Below, one piece after another: positions 1-5,751 of a DNA stretch of 6,736 nt. Origin of the DNA: Chloroflexota bacterium (GTDB taxonomy: Bacteria; Chloroflexota; Dehalococcoidia; Tepidiformales; Tepidiformaceae); the NCBI GenBank assembly GCA_025350285.1, contig JANXYE010000132.1, positions 1 through 6,736 on the forward strand. Reading direction: 5' to 3'. The translations under genes were made by a program, and so were the position numbers. Each line of letters opens with the position of its first letter. Position 1 is the first letter of the stretch. The notes under the pieces were generated by a model. It was not told the DNA's origin, did not search any database, and saw only the letters and a list, made by a program, of their open reading frames with translations.

Positions 1-507
1 CTGCCGATCATTACGGCGCTGCTGTGGTCGATTGGACGGTTCTACGCCCGCCTCAGACGGACGCTTTACGTCTCCGCCGAGAACAGGTTCACGATGGCGC
101 CGCACGGCAGTTCGCGGACACCTATCTTTGTCCCGGTCGAAGAGATCAATCTAGCGACGGTGATGGCGCTCGAAGCGGCCTGCCAGCGTTCGAAGAACGT
201 GACGGCGGTCCACGTGAACTACGACAGCGAGGATGACGACTCGGTGATGCGGCGCTGGGCGGCGCAGTTCCCGAACGTCCCGCTGGTCGTGATCGATTCG
301 CCCTACCGGACGGTGGCCGAGCCATTGAGCTGGTACATCCAGGACCGGCTGAAGGTGTGGCCGAGCGCGACGATCATGCTGCCAGTGGTGCAGGTGAAGC
401 GCTGGTGGCAGCGCCCGCTGGTGAACCAGAGCCTGAAGCGTCTGCGGGGGTTGCTGCGGCGGAGGAAGGCGGTGGAGTTCGTGGAGCAGCCGTTTGGGCT
501 GGGCTAA
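1..507 (+). CDS. APC-family amino-acid permease, C-terminal part (5' truncated)
   Basis: The frame is open from base 1 to a TAA at 505-507, so this is the last 168 residues of a longer protein. The first visible residues (LPIITALLWSIGRFY) look like the end of a last membrane helix followed by a basic stretch (RLRR). A soluble domain follows: a strand PIFVPVEEIN, a helix with ALEAA, KNVTAVHVNYD, then PLVVIDSPYRTVAEPL, and a terminal WWQRPLVNQS motif. This arrangement, a universal-stress-like domain with SPYR and a WW...L.NQ motif, is what I know from the cytosolic tail of APC-superfamily permeases in Chloroflexota and Actinomycetota. The transport core lies outside the window, so the substrate cannot be told. 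An internal ATG at 94 would give only the soluble piece; the upstream frame reads as real protein, so I treat the gene as truncated by the window edge. Confidence 0.8.
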   Translation: MPIITALLWSIGRFYARLRRTLYVSAENRFTMAPHGSSRTPIFVPVEEINLATVMALEAACQRSKNVTAVHVNYDSEDDDSVMRRWAAQFPNVPLVVIDSPYRTVAEPLSWYIQDRLKVWPSATIMLPVVQVKRWWQRPLVNQSLKRLRGLLRRRKAVEFVEQPFGLG

Positions 508-513
508 CGGGGC

Positions 514-545
514 GGGGATGGTGCGCGTATCCTCTCCCCATCCCC
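514..545. other. inverted repeat between permease and reductase genes
   Basis: GGGGATGG at 514-521 is complementary to CCATCCCC at 538-545, leaving a 16-base loop. It begins seven bases after the permease stop. No T tract follows, and the right arm is part of a short C-rich direct repeat (CCCCATCCCCATCCC, 536-550). It could weakly help end the permease transcript or be a by-product of low complexity. Confidence 0.3.
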
Positions 546-550
546 ATCCC

Positions 551-554
551 GGAG
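551..554 (+). promoter_or_regulatory. ribosome binding site of the aldo/keto reductase gene
   Basis: GGAG at 551-554 lies seven bases before the ATG at 562. This fixes the start of the reductase frame and shows the gene was built for translation despite its internal stop. Confidence 0.65.
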
Positions 555-561
555 CCAGCAG

Positions 562-1551
562 ATGAACACCACCGCCCTCGGCAGTTCAGATCTGAACGTC
601 ACGAAACTCTGTCTCGGGACGATGCAGTTCGGTTGGACCTGCGACGAATCCGCCTCTTTCGAGGTGCTCGACGCCTACGCCGAGGCGGGCGGGAACTTCA
701 TCGACACGGCCGACATCTATTCGCGCTGGGCGCCCGGGCATAAGGGCGGCGAAAGCGAAGAGATCATCGGGCGTTGGCTGAAGACTCGCGGTGGGCGCGA
801 GCGTTTCGTCATCGCGACCAAGGTGCGCGGAAAGATGTGGCCGGGCCCGACGGGAGAAGGTCTGAGCCGGGCGCACATCGTCAAGTCGTGCGAGAACAGC
901 CTCCGGCGGCTCGGCGTGGAGACGATCGACCTCTATCAGTTCCGCTGATTCGACGAGGCCGTGCCGATTGAGGAATCGCTCCGGGCGATCGAGGAGCTGG
1001 TTGCTGCTGGCAAGGTGCGTTATGCCGGCTGTTCGAACCATCCGGGGGAGAAGCTCTCGGCCGCCCTCGATGCGGCGGCCGCGGCCGGCCTGCCGGCGTT
1101 CGTTTCGCTACAGCCGCACCACAACCTCGTCCACCGCCGCGAGTATGAGGAATCGCTTCAGGCGCTCTGCGTCGAGCGCAAGATTGGGGTCATCCCATAC
1201 AGCCCGCTGGCCAAGGGCTTCCTCACAGGGAAGTACAGCAAGGACGGGCCAAAAGTGAAGAGCCAGCGTTCGAACGGCGTGAAGGAATACCTGAACGCCG
1301 ATGGCTGGGCCGCGCTCGACGCCATCCGCGCCGTGGCCGCGGCGCACGGTACGACCTGTTCCGCGGTCGCGCTTGCGTGGCAACTGGCGCAGCCGGGGAT
1401 CACAGCGCCGATCGTGGGTGCGAACTCGGCCGCGCAGTTGGCGGACCAACTCCCCGCCCTGGACCTGACCCTCTCCGAAGATGACCTTGGCGTGTTGGAT
1501 GCGGCCACCCGGCCCTACGTGGGAGTGGAGGGCGTCCGGCCAGGCGGATAG
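562..1551 (+). pseudogene. aldo/keto reductase with one in-frame TGA stop
   Basis: Both halves are in one frame: 128 codons, TGA at 946-948, then 200 sense codons to TAG at 1549-1551. Joined length is about 329 residues, normal for an aldo/keto reductase (NADPH-dependent carbonyl reduction in a TIM barrel). Present are the N-terminal LCLGTMQFG, catalytic Asp48 and Tyr53 in FIDTADIY, Lys87 in IATKV, GCSN at 156-159, YSPLAKGFLTG at 213-223 and the cofactor-end motif PIVGANS at 283-289. At the break the sequence reads LYQFR-stop-FDEAVPIEE, where relatives have LYQ.H followed by Trp or Arg and then .D. So the fourth tetrad residue, His, is Arg128 (CGC instead of CAC/CAT), and codon 129 is a stop. 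A GTG at 961 could begin a C-terminal fragment, but it has no properly spaced SD. The rest is undamaged, implying recent loss or a sequence error. The substrate is unknown. Confidence 0.85.
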
Positions 1552-1570
1552 AGCGTGTCGGCTCTCCGCC
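1543..1570. terminator. hairpin spanning the reductase stop, between convergent genes
   Basis: GGCGGA (1543-1548) pairs with TCCGCC (1565-1570) and GAGC (1551-1554) pairs with GCTC (1561-1564). This gives a ten-base-pair stem with a two-base bulge (1549-1550, part of the TAG stop) and a six-base loop. It lies between the stops of two convergent genes (1551 and 1574), where a bidirectional terminator is expected. Neither side has a T tract, so intrinsic termination would be weak. Confidence 0.45.
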
Positions 1571-1573
1571 GGA

Positions 1574-2626
1574 CTACAGGTCGTCCGGGGCGAGAACCTC
1601 AGTGTCCTCGCTCTTCCGGGCGAAGGCGTTCGTCGGGTTTCGCCGGTCGAGGAAGAGGTCGAGCACGACTTTGCCGGCGGCGGCCACGGGCAGGGCAAGC
1701 AGGATGCCCGGGATGCCGAGGAGTTCGCCCCCGACCAGCACCGCCACGAGCACGATCATCGGCTGTAACCCGAGCGTGGAACCGTAGACGCGGGGCACGA
1801 GGAAACGGTCTTCGAACTGCTGGTAGACGAGCAACGCGCCAAAGACGATGAGTGCGTGTGTCGGGGATTCCTGGAAGGCGCCGACCGTCGGCGGAACGAT
1901 CGCGATGAACGCGCCGATCAGTGGGATGATGTCCGCGAACCCGGCGAGCACCCCAAACGCCACGGCGTTCTTCACGCCGAGGACCCAGAGCACGGTCATC
2001 GTGAACAGCGCGATAGCGACGGAGGTGATGATCTGGCCGCGGATGTATCCACCGACGACACGCTTGAGCGCCTGAAGCAGTTGGTCCACTTCGGCTTCAT
2101 TGTGATCGGGAACGAAGCGGAGGAGGTACGCCCGCATCCGGGGGGCGTCGGTCAAGAGATAGGCGGTGAGCACCACTACGGTCACGCCGGAGAGCACGCC
2201 GAGGACCACGCGCTGGGTGTAATCCACCGCGACCCGTCCGGAGACAAGGCTGCCCCAATCGATGTCGTCGGCGTACTTCGAGAGCTCGACCTTGATGTTG
2301 AAGTCGGCGAGGAAGTCCTCCATGTCCTGGGCGTACGCGGGCAGATTGTCGTGGAGGTCGGTGAACTCGTCGATCATCGCCGGGACGACGATCGCGAAGA
2401 GGCCGCCGATGATGACCAGCAACATGAAGAGGACCATGAGCACAGCGAGTACGCGCGGGATGCGCCAGCGCACCAAGAGTTCTACGTAGGGGAGGAGGGC
2501 CGCCATGAAGATGAAGGCAACGATGAGGAGGAGCAGCACCGACCAGATCTGGGCGAGCACCCAGATGACCAGCACAGACAGCCCGATGAGCGCCAGGCCA
2601 CGAAAGGAAAGCTCGAATTTGAGCAT
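1574..2626 (-). CDS. AI-2E family transporter (PF01594-like membrane protein)
   Basis: This is a 350-residue polytopic membrane protein. Two hydrophobic helices lie at about 11-45, one at 58-83, a soluble helical stretch at 84-138, one helix at 140-160, and a C-terminal bundle at 198-325. Family signatures are visible: GYIRGQ (193-198) just before a helix, DIIPLIGAF (232-240), the YQQFEDRFLVPRVYG segment (268-282), and Gly-rich GGELLGIPGILLALP (299-313). Members were named for export of autoinducer 2, but many act as other exporters or Na+/H+ antiporters, so the substrate is open. I chose the ATG at 2626 because GGGGAG (2640-2635) sits eight bases before it. A GTG two codons upstream (2632) lies only two bases from that SD. 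The tail after residue 326 is charged and probably cytosolic. The gene converges on the reductase and is divergent from the DinB-like gene. Confidence 0.93.
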   Translation of the reverse strand: MLKFELSFRGLALIGLSVLVIWVLAQIWSVLLLLIVAFIFMAALLPYVELLVRWRIPRVLAVLMVLFMLLVIIGGLFAIVVPAMIDEFTDLHDNLPAYAQDMEDFLADFNIKVELSKYADDIDWGSLVSGRVAVDYTQRVVLGVLSGVTVVVLTAYLLTDAPRMRAYLLRFVPDHNEAEVDQLLQALKRVVGGYIRGQIITSVAIALFTMTVLWVLGVKNAVAFGVLAGFADIIPLIGAFIAIVPPTVGAFQESPTHALIVFGALLVYQQFEDRFLVPRVYGSTLGLQPMIVLVAVLVGGELLGIPGILLALPVAAAGKVVLDLFLDRRNPTNAFARKSEDTEVLAPDDL

Positions 2627-2707
2627 TCTCACTGCTCCCCGGATCCCGCAGGCGGTATCATGCGGGCTGGCCCGGCTAGCTCAAAGCCGGGAGGAGAAGG
2701 ACCGCGC
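2627..2707. promoter_or_regulatory. divergent promoter region, transporter / DinB-like gene
   Basis: This 81-base gap separates two divergent starts and must hold the leader, and probably the promoters, of both. On the plus strand TATCAT (2656-2661) could be a -10 element, but no convincing -35 lies 16-18 bases upstream. SD sequences for both genes are clear: GGGGAG on the minus strand (2640-2635), and GGAGAAGG on the plus strand (2693-2700). Confidence 0.4.
2671..2691 (+). other. leader hairpin just upstream of the DinB-like gene SD
   Basis: CCCGGCT (2671-2677) is perfectly complementary to AGCCGGG (2685-2691) with a seven-base loop. The stem ends at the base directly before the AGGAGAAGG ribosome binding site. 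In RNA it would stand beside, not over, the SD, so it could protect the 5' end or affect ribosome access. That role is inference. Confidence 0.4.
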
Positions 2708-3253
2708 ATGATCACGTCTACGGCCGCTTTCCTGAAATACTTCGAGGGCGTCAACAGGCGGGCGATGCGCGATATCGCGGCGCTGCCGCCAGAGGCGGAC
2801 GGCTGGACGCCCGGGAGCGGGACAGGCGAGCACGCCTGGAGCATCAACAAACTTGTGGGGCACATGGCCGGGTCGCGGATGTATTTCGCCAGCGCGTACA
2901 GCAACGAGGGCTGGATCAGCCCGGCGCCGCCGGATATCAGTAGCCGTAAGCGCTGGCTGCCGGCGCTCGCGGAGAGCTTCGCCGCCTTCCGGGAGAAGAT
3001 CGGGGCCACGCCAGACAGCTGGCTCGGACGGAAGGTCGAGATGATCGACTCAAGCGGGTCGCTCTCCGGCTGGCGGCTGCTCTTGATGATGATGGAGCAT
3101 GACATCCACCATCGCAGCCAAATCGACACGTACGCGGGCATGAACGGCTGGGACGTGCCCCAGATCTACAACCGTAGAGCCGAGGATATCGGCGAACTCC
3201 AGGAAGCCCAGCGGACGAAGTACGGGCAACCGGGGCCGGGGAACCAGCTGTAG
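2708..3253 (+). CDS. DinB-like four-helix-bundle protein, putative metalloenzyme
   Basis: This encodes 181 residues. ATG at 2708 follows GGAGAAGG (2693-2700) with seven bases between. The reading frame stays open far upstream, but that part is antisense to the transporter gene and is not protein-like. The DinB/YfiT-like fold (PF05163/PF12867 group) is indicated by its metal-ligand pattern: His52 in NKLVGHMAGS, and His131 plus His135 in MMMEHDIHHRSQID, the usual H-x3-H helix before a Gln-Ile. An N-terminal helix (about 5-26) and a helix at 81-98 complete the bundle. Such proteins bind a divalent metal. Some relatives are thiol transferases using mycothiol or bacillithiol, and others have no known substrate. 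I cannot assign a reaction. The tail after about residue 150 is charged and polar. The gene stands alone and ends at a strong terminator. Confidence 0.85.
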   Translation: MITSTAAFLKYFEGVNRRAMRDIAALPPEADGWTPGSGTGEHAWSINKLVGHMAGSRMYFASAYSNEGWISPAPPDISSRKRWLPALAESFAAFREKIGATPDSWLGRKVEMIDSSGSLSGWRLLLMMMEHDIHHRSQIDTYAGMNGWDVPQIYNRRAEDIGELQEAQRTKYGQPGPGNQL

Positions 3254-3274
3254 ACGCTTTCGCCAACACGAACG

Positions 3275-3301
3275 CGAGGCCCCGGAAGTTCCGGGGCCTC
3301 G
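3275..3301. terminator. bidirectional intrinsic-type terminator
   Basis: An 11-base-pair perfect GC-rich stem is formed by CGAGGCCCCGG (3275-3285) and CCGGGGCCTCG (3291-3301) around the loop AAGTT. It starts 22 bases after the DinB-like stop (3253) and lies 20 bases from the stop of the convergent gene (3321). On the plus strand TGCTTTGTGTG follows, a modest T-rich tail. On the minus strand the tail is GCGTTCGTGTT. The position between two convergent genes supports service to both. Confidence 0.88.
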
Positions 3302-3320
3302 TGCTTTGTGTGCCGAGTCG

Positions 3321-5000
3321 CTACTTGATATAGGGCCGCGGGACCTCTGGCTGTTCGTCGAGTTTGGAAACGTCGAGGGTCGGGTCGATGCTCTTCGCGA
3401 TGGCGATGAGCACGTCCTGGCCGAGCGTCTCCTTGCGGCCGGTAAAGCCGTTCACGGAGTAGTGGGTCCCTTTACTATCCATCCAATTGAGGCCGTAGCC
3501 CGAAATCGAGCCGCTGCCGAACTTGTCGGACGCGCCCGCGAAGTGGTTGATGCTCACATCGAGGAACGTGTCCTGCGTTGATGCCGTGTAGTGCCAGTTG
3601 GCGTTGACGCTGTTGCCAATCCCATCGGGGACGTTCTTGCAGTTCGCGCTCAGTTCCGAGGCGTTGAATTGCGAATTCTCCAGCTTGAACGCCTCCGGCA
3701 CGACGGGCGCGCGGTAGCCAAGCGCGAGGAACTCCTGCTCGGTGAGCTGGCGGTTCTTCATCAGGCAGGCGTTCGCGAAGCCGGGGTCCATGGCCGTGGC
3801 GATGGCGCGGATGGTGTCCTCGCCCGGGCCCGGGCCCCCGCCACCGCCACCGCCACCGCCACCGCCACCGCCACCGTTCACGCTGAACTGGAACGACCCG
3901 TTGCTCCAGTTTGCGTTGTAGCCGTCGAAGTAGCCGGGGTAGGGAGGCTGGCCGGCGGGCAGCGCGAATGCGCTTACGGAGAGGTAGCCGGAGCCGTCCT
4001 TGCCGCCGGACCCCAGGACGAAGGAAGCGTTGAAGCTGCCACGCTCAGCGAGGGCTGGGGCGTTGCAGGTGGCGGCCGGGGCGGTATAGACCACGAACTG
4101 GGAGTACTGCTCGGTGAAACCCTTGGGCAGGGCCGGCCGCGGGTCACCAATGCCGAGCGCCTTTAGGTCGCTCCATGTCCCATCCTTCTGTTCGTAGAAA
4201 CAGGCTTTGTCGAAGCCCGGAGCGAGTTGGGCGATCATCGCGTCGATCACGCCGGCCGCTCGCGGGTCAGCTTCGGGGCCGCCGGGGCCCCCGGGGCCAC
4301 CGGGGTACGCACCCGCGATCTCCGCGGGAATCGGTCCGCCGCCGTAGTACATCAGGTTGGAGTTCGCGCTCACGGTGTACAGGTATCCGCCAGCGCTGAA
4401 GACGGCATAGCCCGGCGCCCGTAGCGAAGCCCGCGGCTTGAGCAGGACGCGCTGCGAAAGCGAAACGTCAAGTTGCGTGCCTTCGTGCAGCCACATGGAA
4501 TCGACGGCGACGTGCGGGTCTTTGGCCACGCCTTTGTCGTCGCACTCACCTTCGCCGCGCAGCGAAATGCTCCGCAGCGAGAAGCCCGACTTCAGCAGGT
4601 TCATCTGGAAGCCCGCGCCCGATGGGTCGATCGTCGAACCGGACACGACCTTCGAGACATCGGCGAGGCAGCCGGAGGCCATGAAGGAGTCCTTGCCGTA
4701 CGAGTTCAACGAAGCCGGCCCACCCGTGGCCGGCGGAAGGGACTTGTTTGCCGCGCCGTCCCCGCCGCGTTGAATGCCGCCGGCCGTCCGCGAAGCCGCG
4801 ACATCCCCGCCGGTCGAGAGCCCCGGGGCAATGGCCCGCGGGGTGAGGGAAGCCGTCACGGCGGCCGGAATCGCATCTGAGCCACCAGGGTCGATGGCGT
4901 AGACCGTTACAGCGCCCGCCCCAAAGGCGAGGGCGACCACGCCAGCGATAGCGGCGCCGCGAGCCCGGGGTCCGCCCAATTTTCCGAAAGTGGTACTCAT
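3321..5000 (-). CDS. membrane-anchored/exported protein with three cystine-containing repeat domains
   Basis: I do not recognise this 559-residue protein. ATG at 5000 is chosen because AGGAG (5011-5007) lies six bases upstream; a longer frame from 5039 lacks this support. Residues 1-15 are short and basic, and 16-36 form one hydrophobic helix (signal anchor or uncleaved signal). Residues 37-105 are an Ala/Gly/Pro/Ser-rich stalk. The rest reads as three diverged copies of a beta-rich unit. There are two cysteines per copy (111/153, 267/312, 412/454), the only six in the protein. Each copy then has L(D/S)VS (177, 340, 480) and a closing GY...(W/F)...G...(S/T)V hairpin (197-210, 360-374, 501-516). 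After each core comes a short helix of the type IxAIAxxxDP (251-262, 396-407, 530-541). Linkers are GGPGGPGG (234-241) and 14 glycines (376-389). This suggests a cell-surface protein; the core-plus-helix layout recalls DUF4367 or RseB-like domains, an unproven comparison. Confidence 0.85.
   Translation of the reverse strand: MSTTFGKLGGPRARGAAIAGVVALAFGAGAVTVYAIDPGGSDAIPAAVTASLTPRAIAPGLSTGGDVAASRTAGGIQRGGDGAANKSLPPATGGPASLNSYGKDSFMASGCLADVSKVVSGSTIDPSGAGFQMNLLKSGFSLRSISLRGEGECDDKGVAKDPHVAVDSMWLHEGTQLDVSLSQRVLLKPRASLRAPGYAVFSAGGYLYTVSANSNLMYYGGGPIPAEIAGAYPGGPGGPGGPEADPRAAGVIDAMIAQLAPGFDKACFYEQKDGTWSDLKALGIGDPRPALPKGFTEQYSQFVVYTAPAATCNAPALAERGSFNASFVLGSGGKDGSGYLSVSAFALPAGQPPYPGYFDGYNANWSNGSFQFSVNGGGGGGGGGGGGGGPGPGEDTIRAIATAMDPGFANACLMKNRQLTEQEFLALGYRAPVVPEAFKLENSQFNASELSANCKNVPDGIGNSVNANWHYTASTQDTFLDVSINHFAGASDKFGSGSISGYGLNWMDSKGTHYSVNGFTGRKETLGQDVLIAIAKSIDPTLDVSKLDEQPEVPRPYIK
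3840..3875. repeat. hexanucleotide microsatellite encoding polyglycine
   Basis: Six perfect tandem copies of GCCACC (plus strand) read as GGTGGC on the coding minus strand. They encode 12 of the 14 consecutive glycines between the second and third repeat domains of the exported protein. Because the unit is two codons, gain or loss by slippage would change linker length without breaking the frame. Confidence 0.95.
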
Positions 5001-5133
5001 TTCGCACTCCTGCAAGGGACATCGATCATTCTGACGCATCGCCCGCTGGGAAAGTTCCCTGCCCCGGCCAACGGACCGGAAATCCGCCTTTCGACGGAAG
5101 CGACCCGGCGGTCAGTTTCCGGCAATCGATCAT
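5001..5133. promoter_or_regulatory. divergent regulatory region, surface protein / polysaccharide operon
   Basis: These 133 bases separate two divergent starts. The 9-mer ATCGATCAT occurs near both ends (5021-5029 and 5125-5133). A short dyad GGGAA-AG-TTCCC lies at 5048-5059. CCGGAAA (5076-5082) pairs with TTTCCGG (5116-5122), enclosing two smaller stems, TCCG/CGGA (5083-5086/5095-5098) and GACC/GGTC (5102-5105/5110-5113). I see no clear -35/-10 pair on either strand. The minus-strand gene has a good SD (5011-5007); the plus-strand gene has none. Confidence 0.5.
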
Positions 5134-5751
5134 ATGCGTGATCACCCGTACCTTTTGGTGATGAAGCGCGTCTTCGATGTCGCGGTCGTGCTGCTCGTTG
5201 CACCGTTCGCGGCGGCCGTCGCCGGGGGGATGGCGGTCGCCCTCGCCGCCGGCTTTCGCGGCAACCCGCTTTACGCGCAGCAACGGACCGGCCTCCACGA
5301 ACTTCCTTTCCGCATGTACAAGCTCCGCACGATGCATCACGCGAAGCCCGGCGAGCAGAAGCCGCGCCTTATCGACAACTGGGACACCTACGTTTTCAGT
5401 CCAGCGGGCGTTAGCGAACCGCGCCTGACGAGGCTCGGGGCGTTCGCGCGCAAGACATCGATCGACGAGCTTCCAAACCTTGTGAACGTTTTCCTCGGGC
5501 AGATGAGCCTTGTTGGGCCGCGCCCGGAGCTGCCCGAAATCGTCGCCCAGTACCCGCCGAAGTATCGCCGCCGGCACGACGTACGCCCCGGGATCGCCGG
5601 GCTTGCCCAGGCGAACGGCCGCTCCAATCTCGCCTACGACGCGATCATGCAATACGATCTCGCGTACGTGGATAGCCGGTCGTTCTGGCTCGACCTTCGC
5701 ATCCTCTGGAAGACGGTGGTGGCGGTCGCCGCCGGAGTTGGCGCCCGATGA
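5134..5751 (+). CDS. polyprenyl-phosphate sugar-1-phosphate transferase
   Basis: This 205-residue bacterial sugar transferase (PF02397 family) would move a sugar phosphate from a nucleotide sugar to undecaprenyl phosphate at the inner face of the membrane, the first step of a polysaccharide repeat unit. The family order is complete: KRVFDV (11-16) leading into a membrane helix (about 15-40), QQRTG (49-53), FRMYKLRTM (59-67), TSIDELPNLVNVFLGQMSLVGPRPE (108-132) with its Asp-Glu and GPRP catalytic region, RRHDVRPGIAGLAQANGR (146-163), and the YD..YV...S..LDLRIL.KT end. It is the short form, without the multi-helix N-terminal domain of WbaP/WcaJ types. No SD precedes ATG 5134; ATG 5161 (residue 10) is an alternative, but the KR motif normally has such a short N-terminal lead. 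The sugar specificity cannot be read. It overlaps the next gene by four bases. Confidence 0.93.
   Translation: MRDHPYLLVMKRVFDVAVVLLVAPFAAAVAGGMAVALAAGFRGNPLYAQQRTGLHELPFRMYKLRTMHHAKPGEQKPRLIDNWDTYVFSPAGVSEPRLTRLGAFARKTSIDELPNLVNVFLGQMSLVGPRPELPEIVAQYPPKYRRRHDVRPGIAGLAQANGRSNLAYDAIMQYDLAYVDSRSFWLDLRILWKTVVAVAAGVGAR

Noticed and set aside
946..948. TGA read as selenocysteine or as tryptophan through a changed code
   Set aside because: The site is not a redox Cys position, I see no obvious hairpin just downstream acting as a SECIS, and TGA ends the transferase gene at 5749-5751 with a coupled ATGA restart, so TGA is a working stop here. Programmed readthrough cannot be fully excluded, but the lost His makes it unlikely.
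961..1551. Separate gene starting at GTG 961
   Set aside because: It continues the reductase frame exactly with family sequence running across the stop, and the only purine-rich stretch is two bases from the GTG, too close for an SD.
586..1698. Minus-strand open frames of 151 and 196 codons over the reductase gene
   Set aside because: The plus strand encodes unmistakable aldo/keto reductase motifs on both sides of the TGA; the minus-strand products match nothing and are Arg/Pro/Ala-rich.
1856..2707. Upstream extension of the DinB-like frame to an ATG at 1856
   Set aside because: The extra 284 residues are antisense to the AI-2E family transporter, are extremely charged and low in complexity, and the strong SD belongs to ATG 2708.
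3591..4166. 191-codon plus-strand open frame with an Ala-Thr repeat
   Set aside because: It is antisense to the exported repeat protein; its Ala-Thr run is merely the GCCACC microsatellite read on the other strand.
5001..5039. Longer start of the exported protein at ATG 5039
   Set aside because: The 13 extra residues include two cysteines outside the repeat pattern and place the good SD (5011-5007) inside the gene; ATG 5000 has that SD at correct spacing and is followed by a normal short basic N-terminus and membrane helix.
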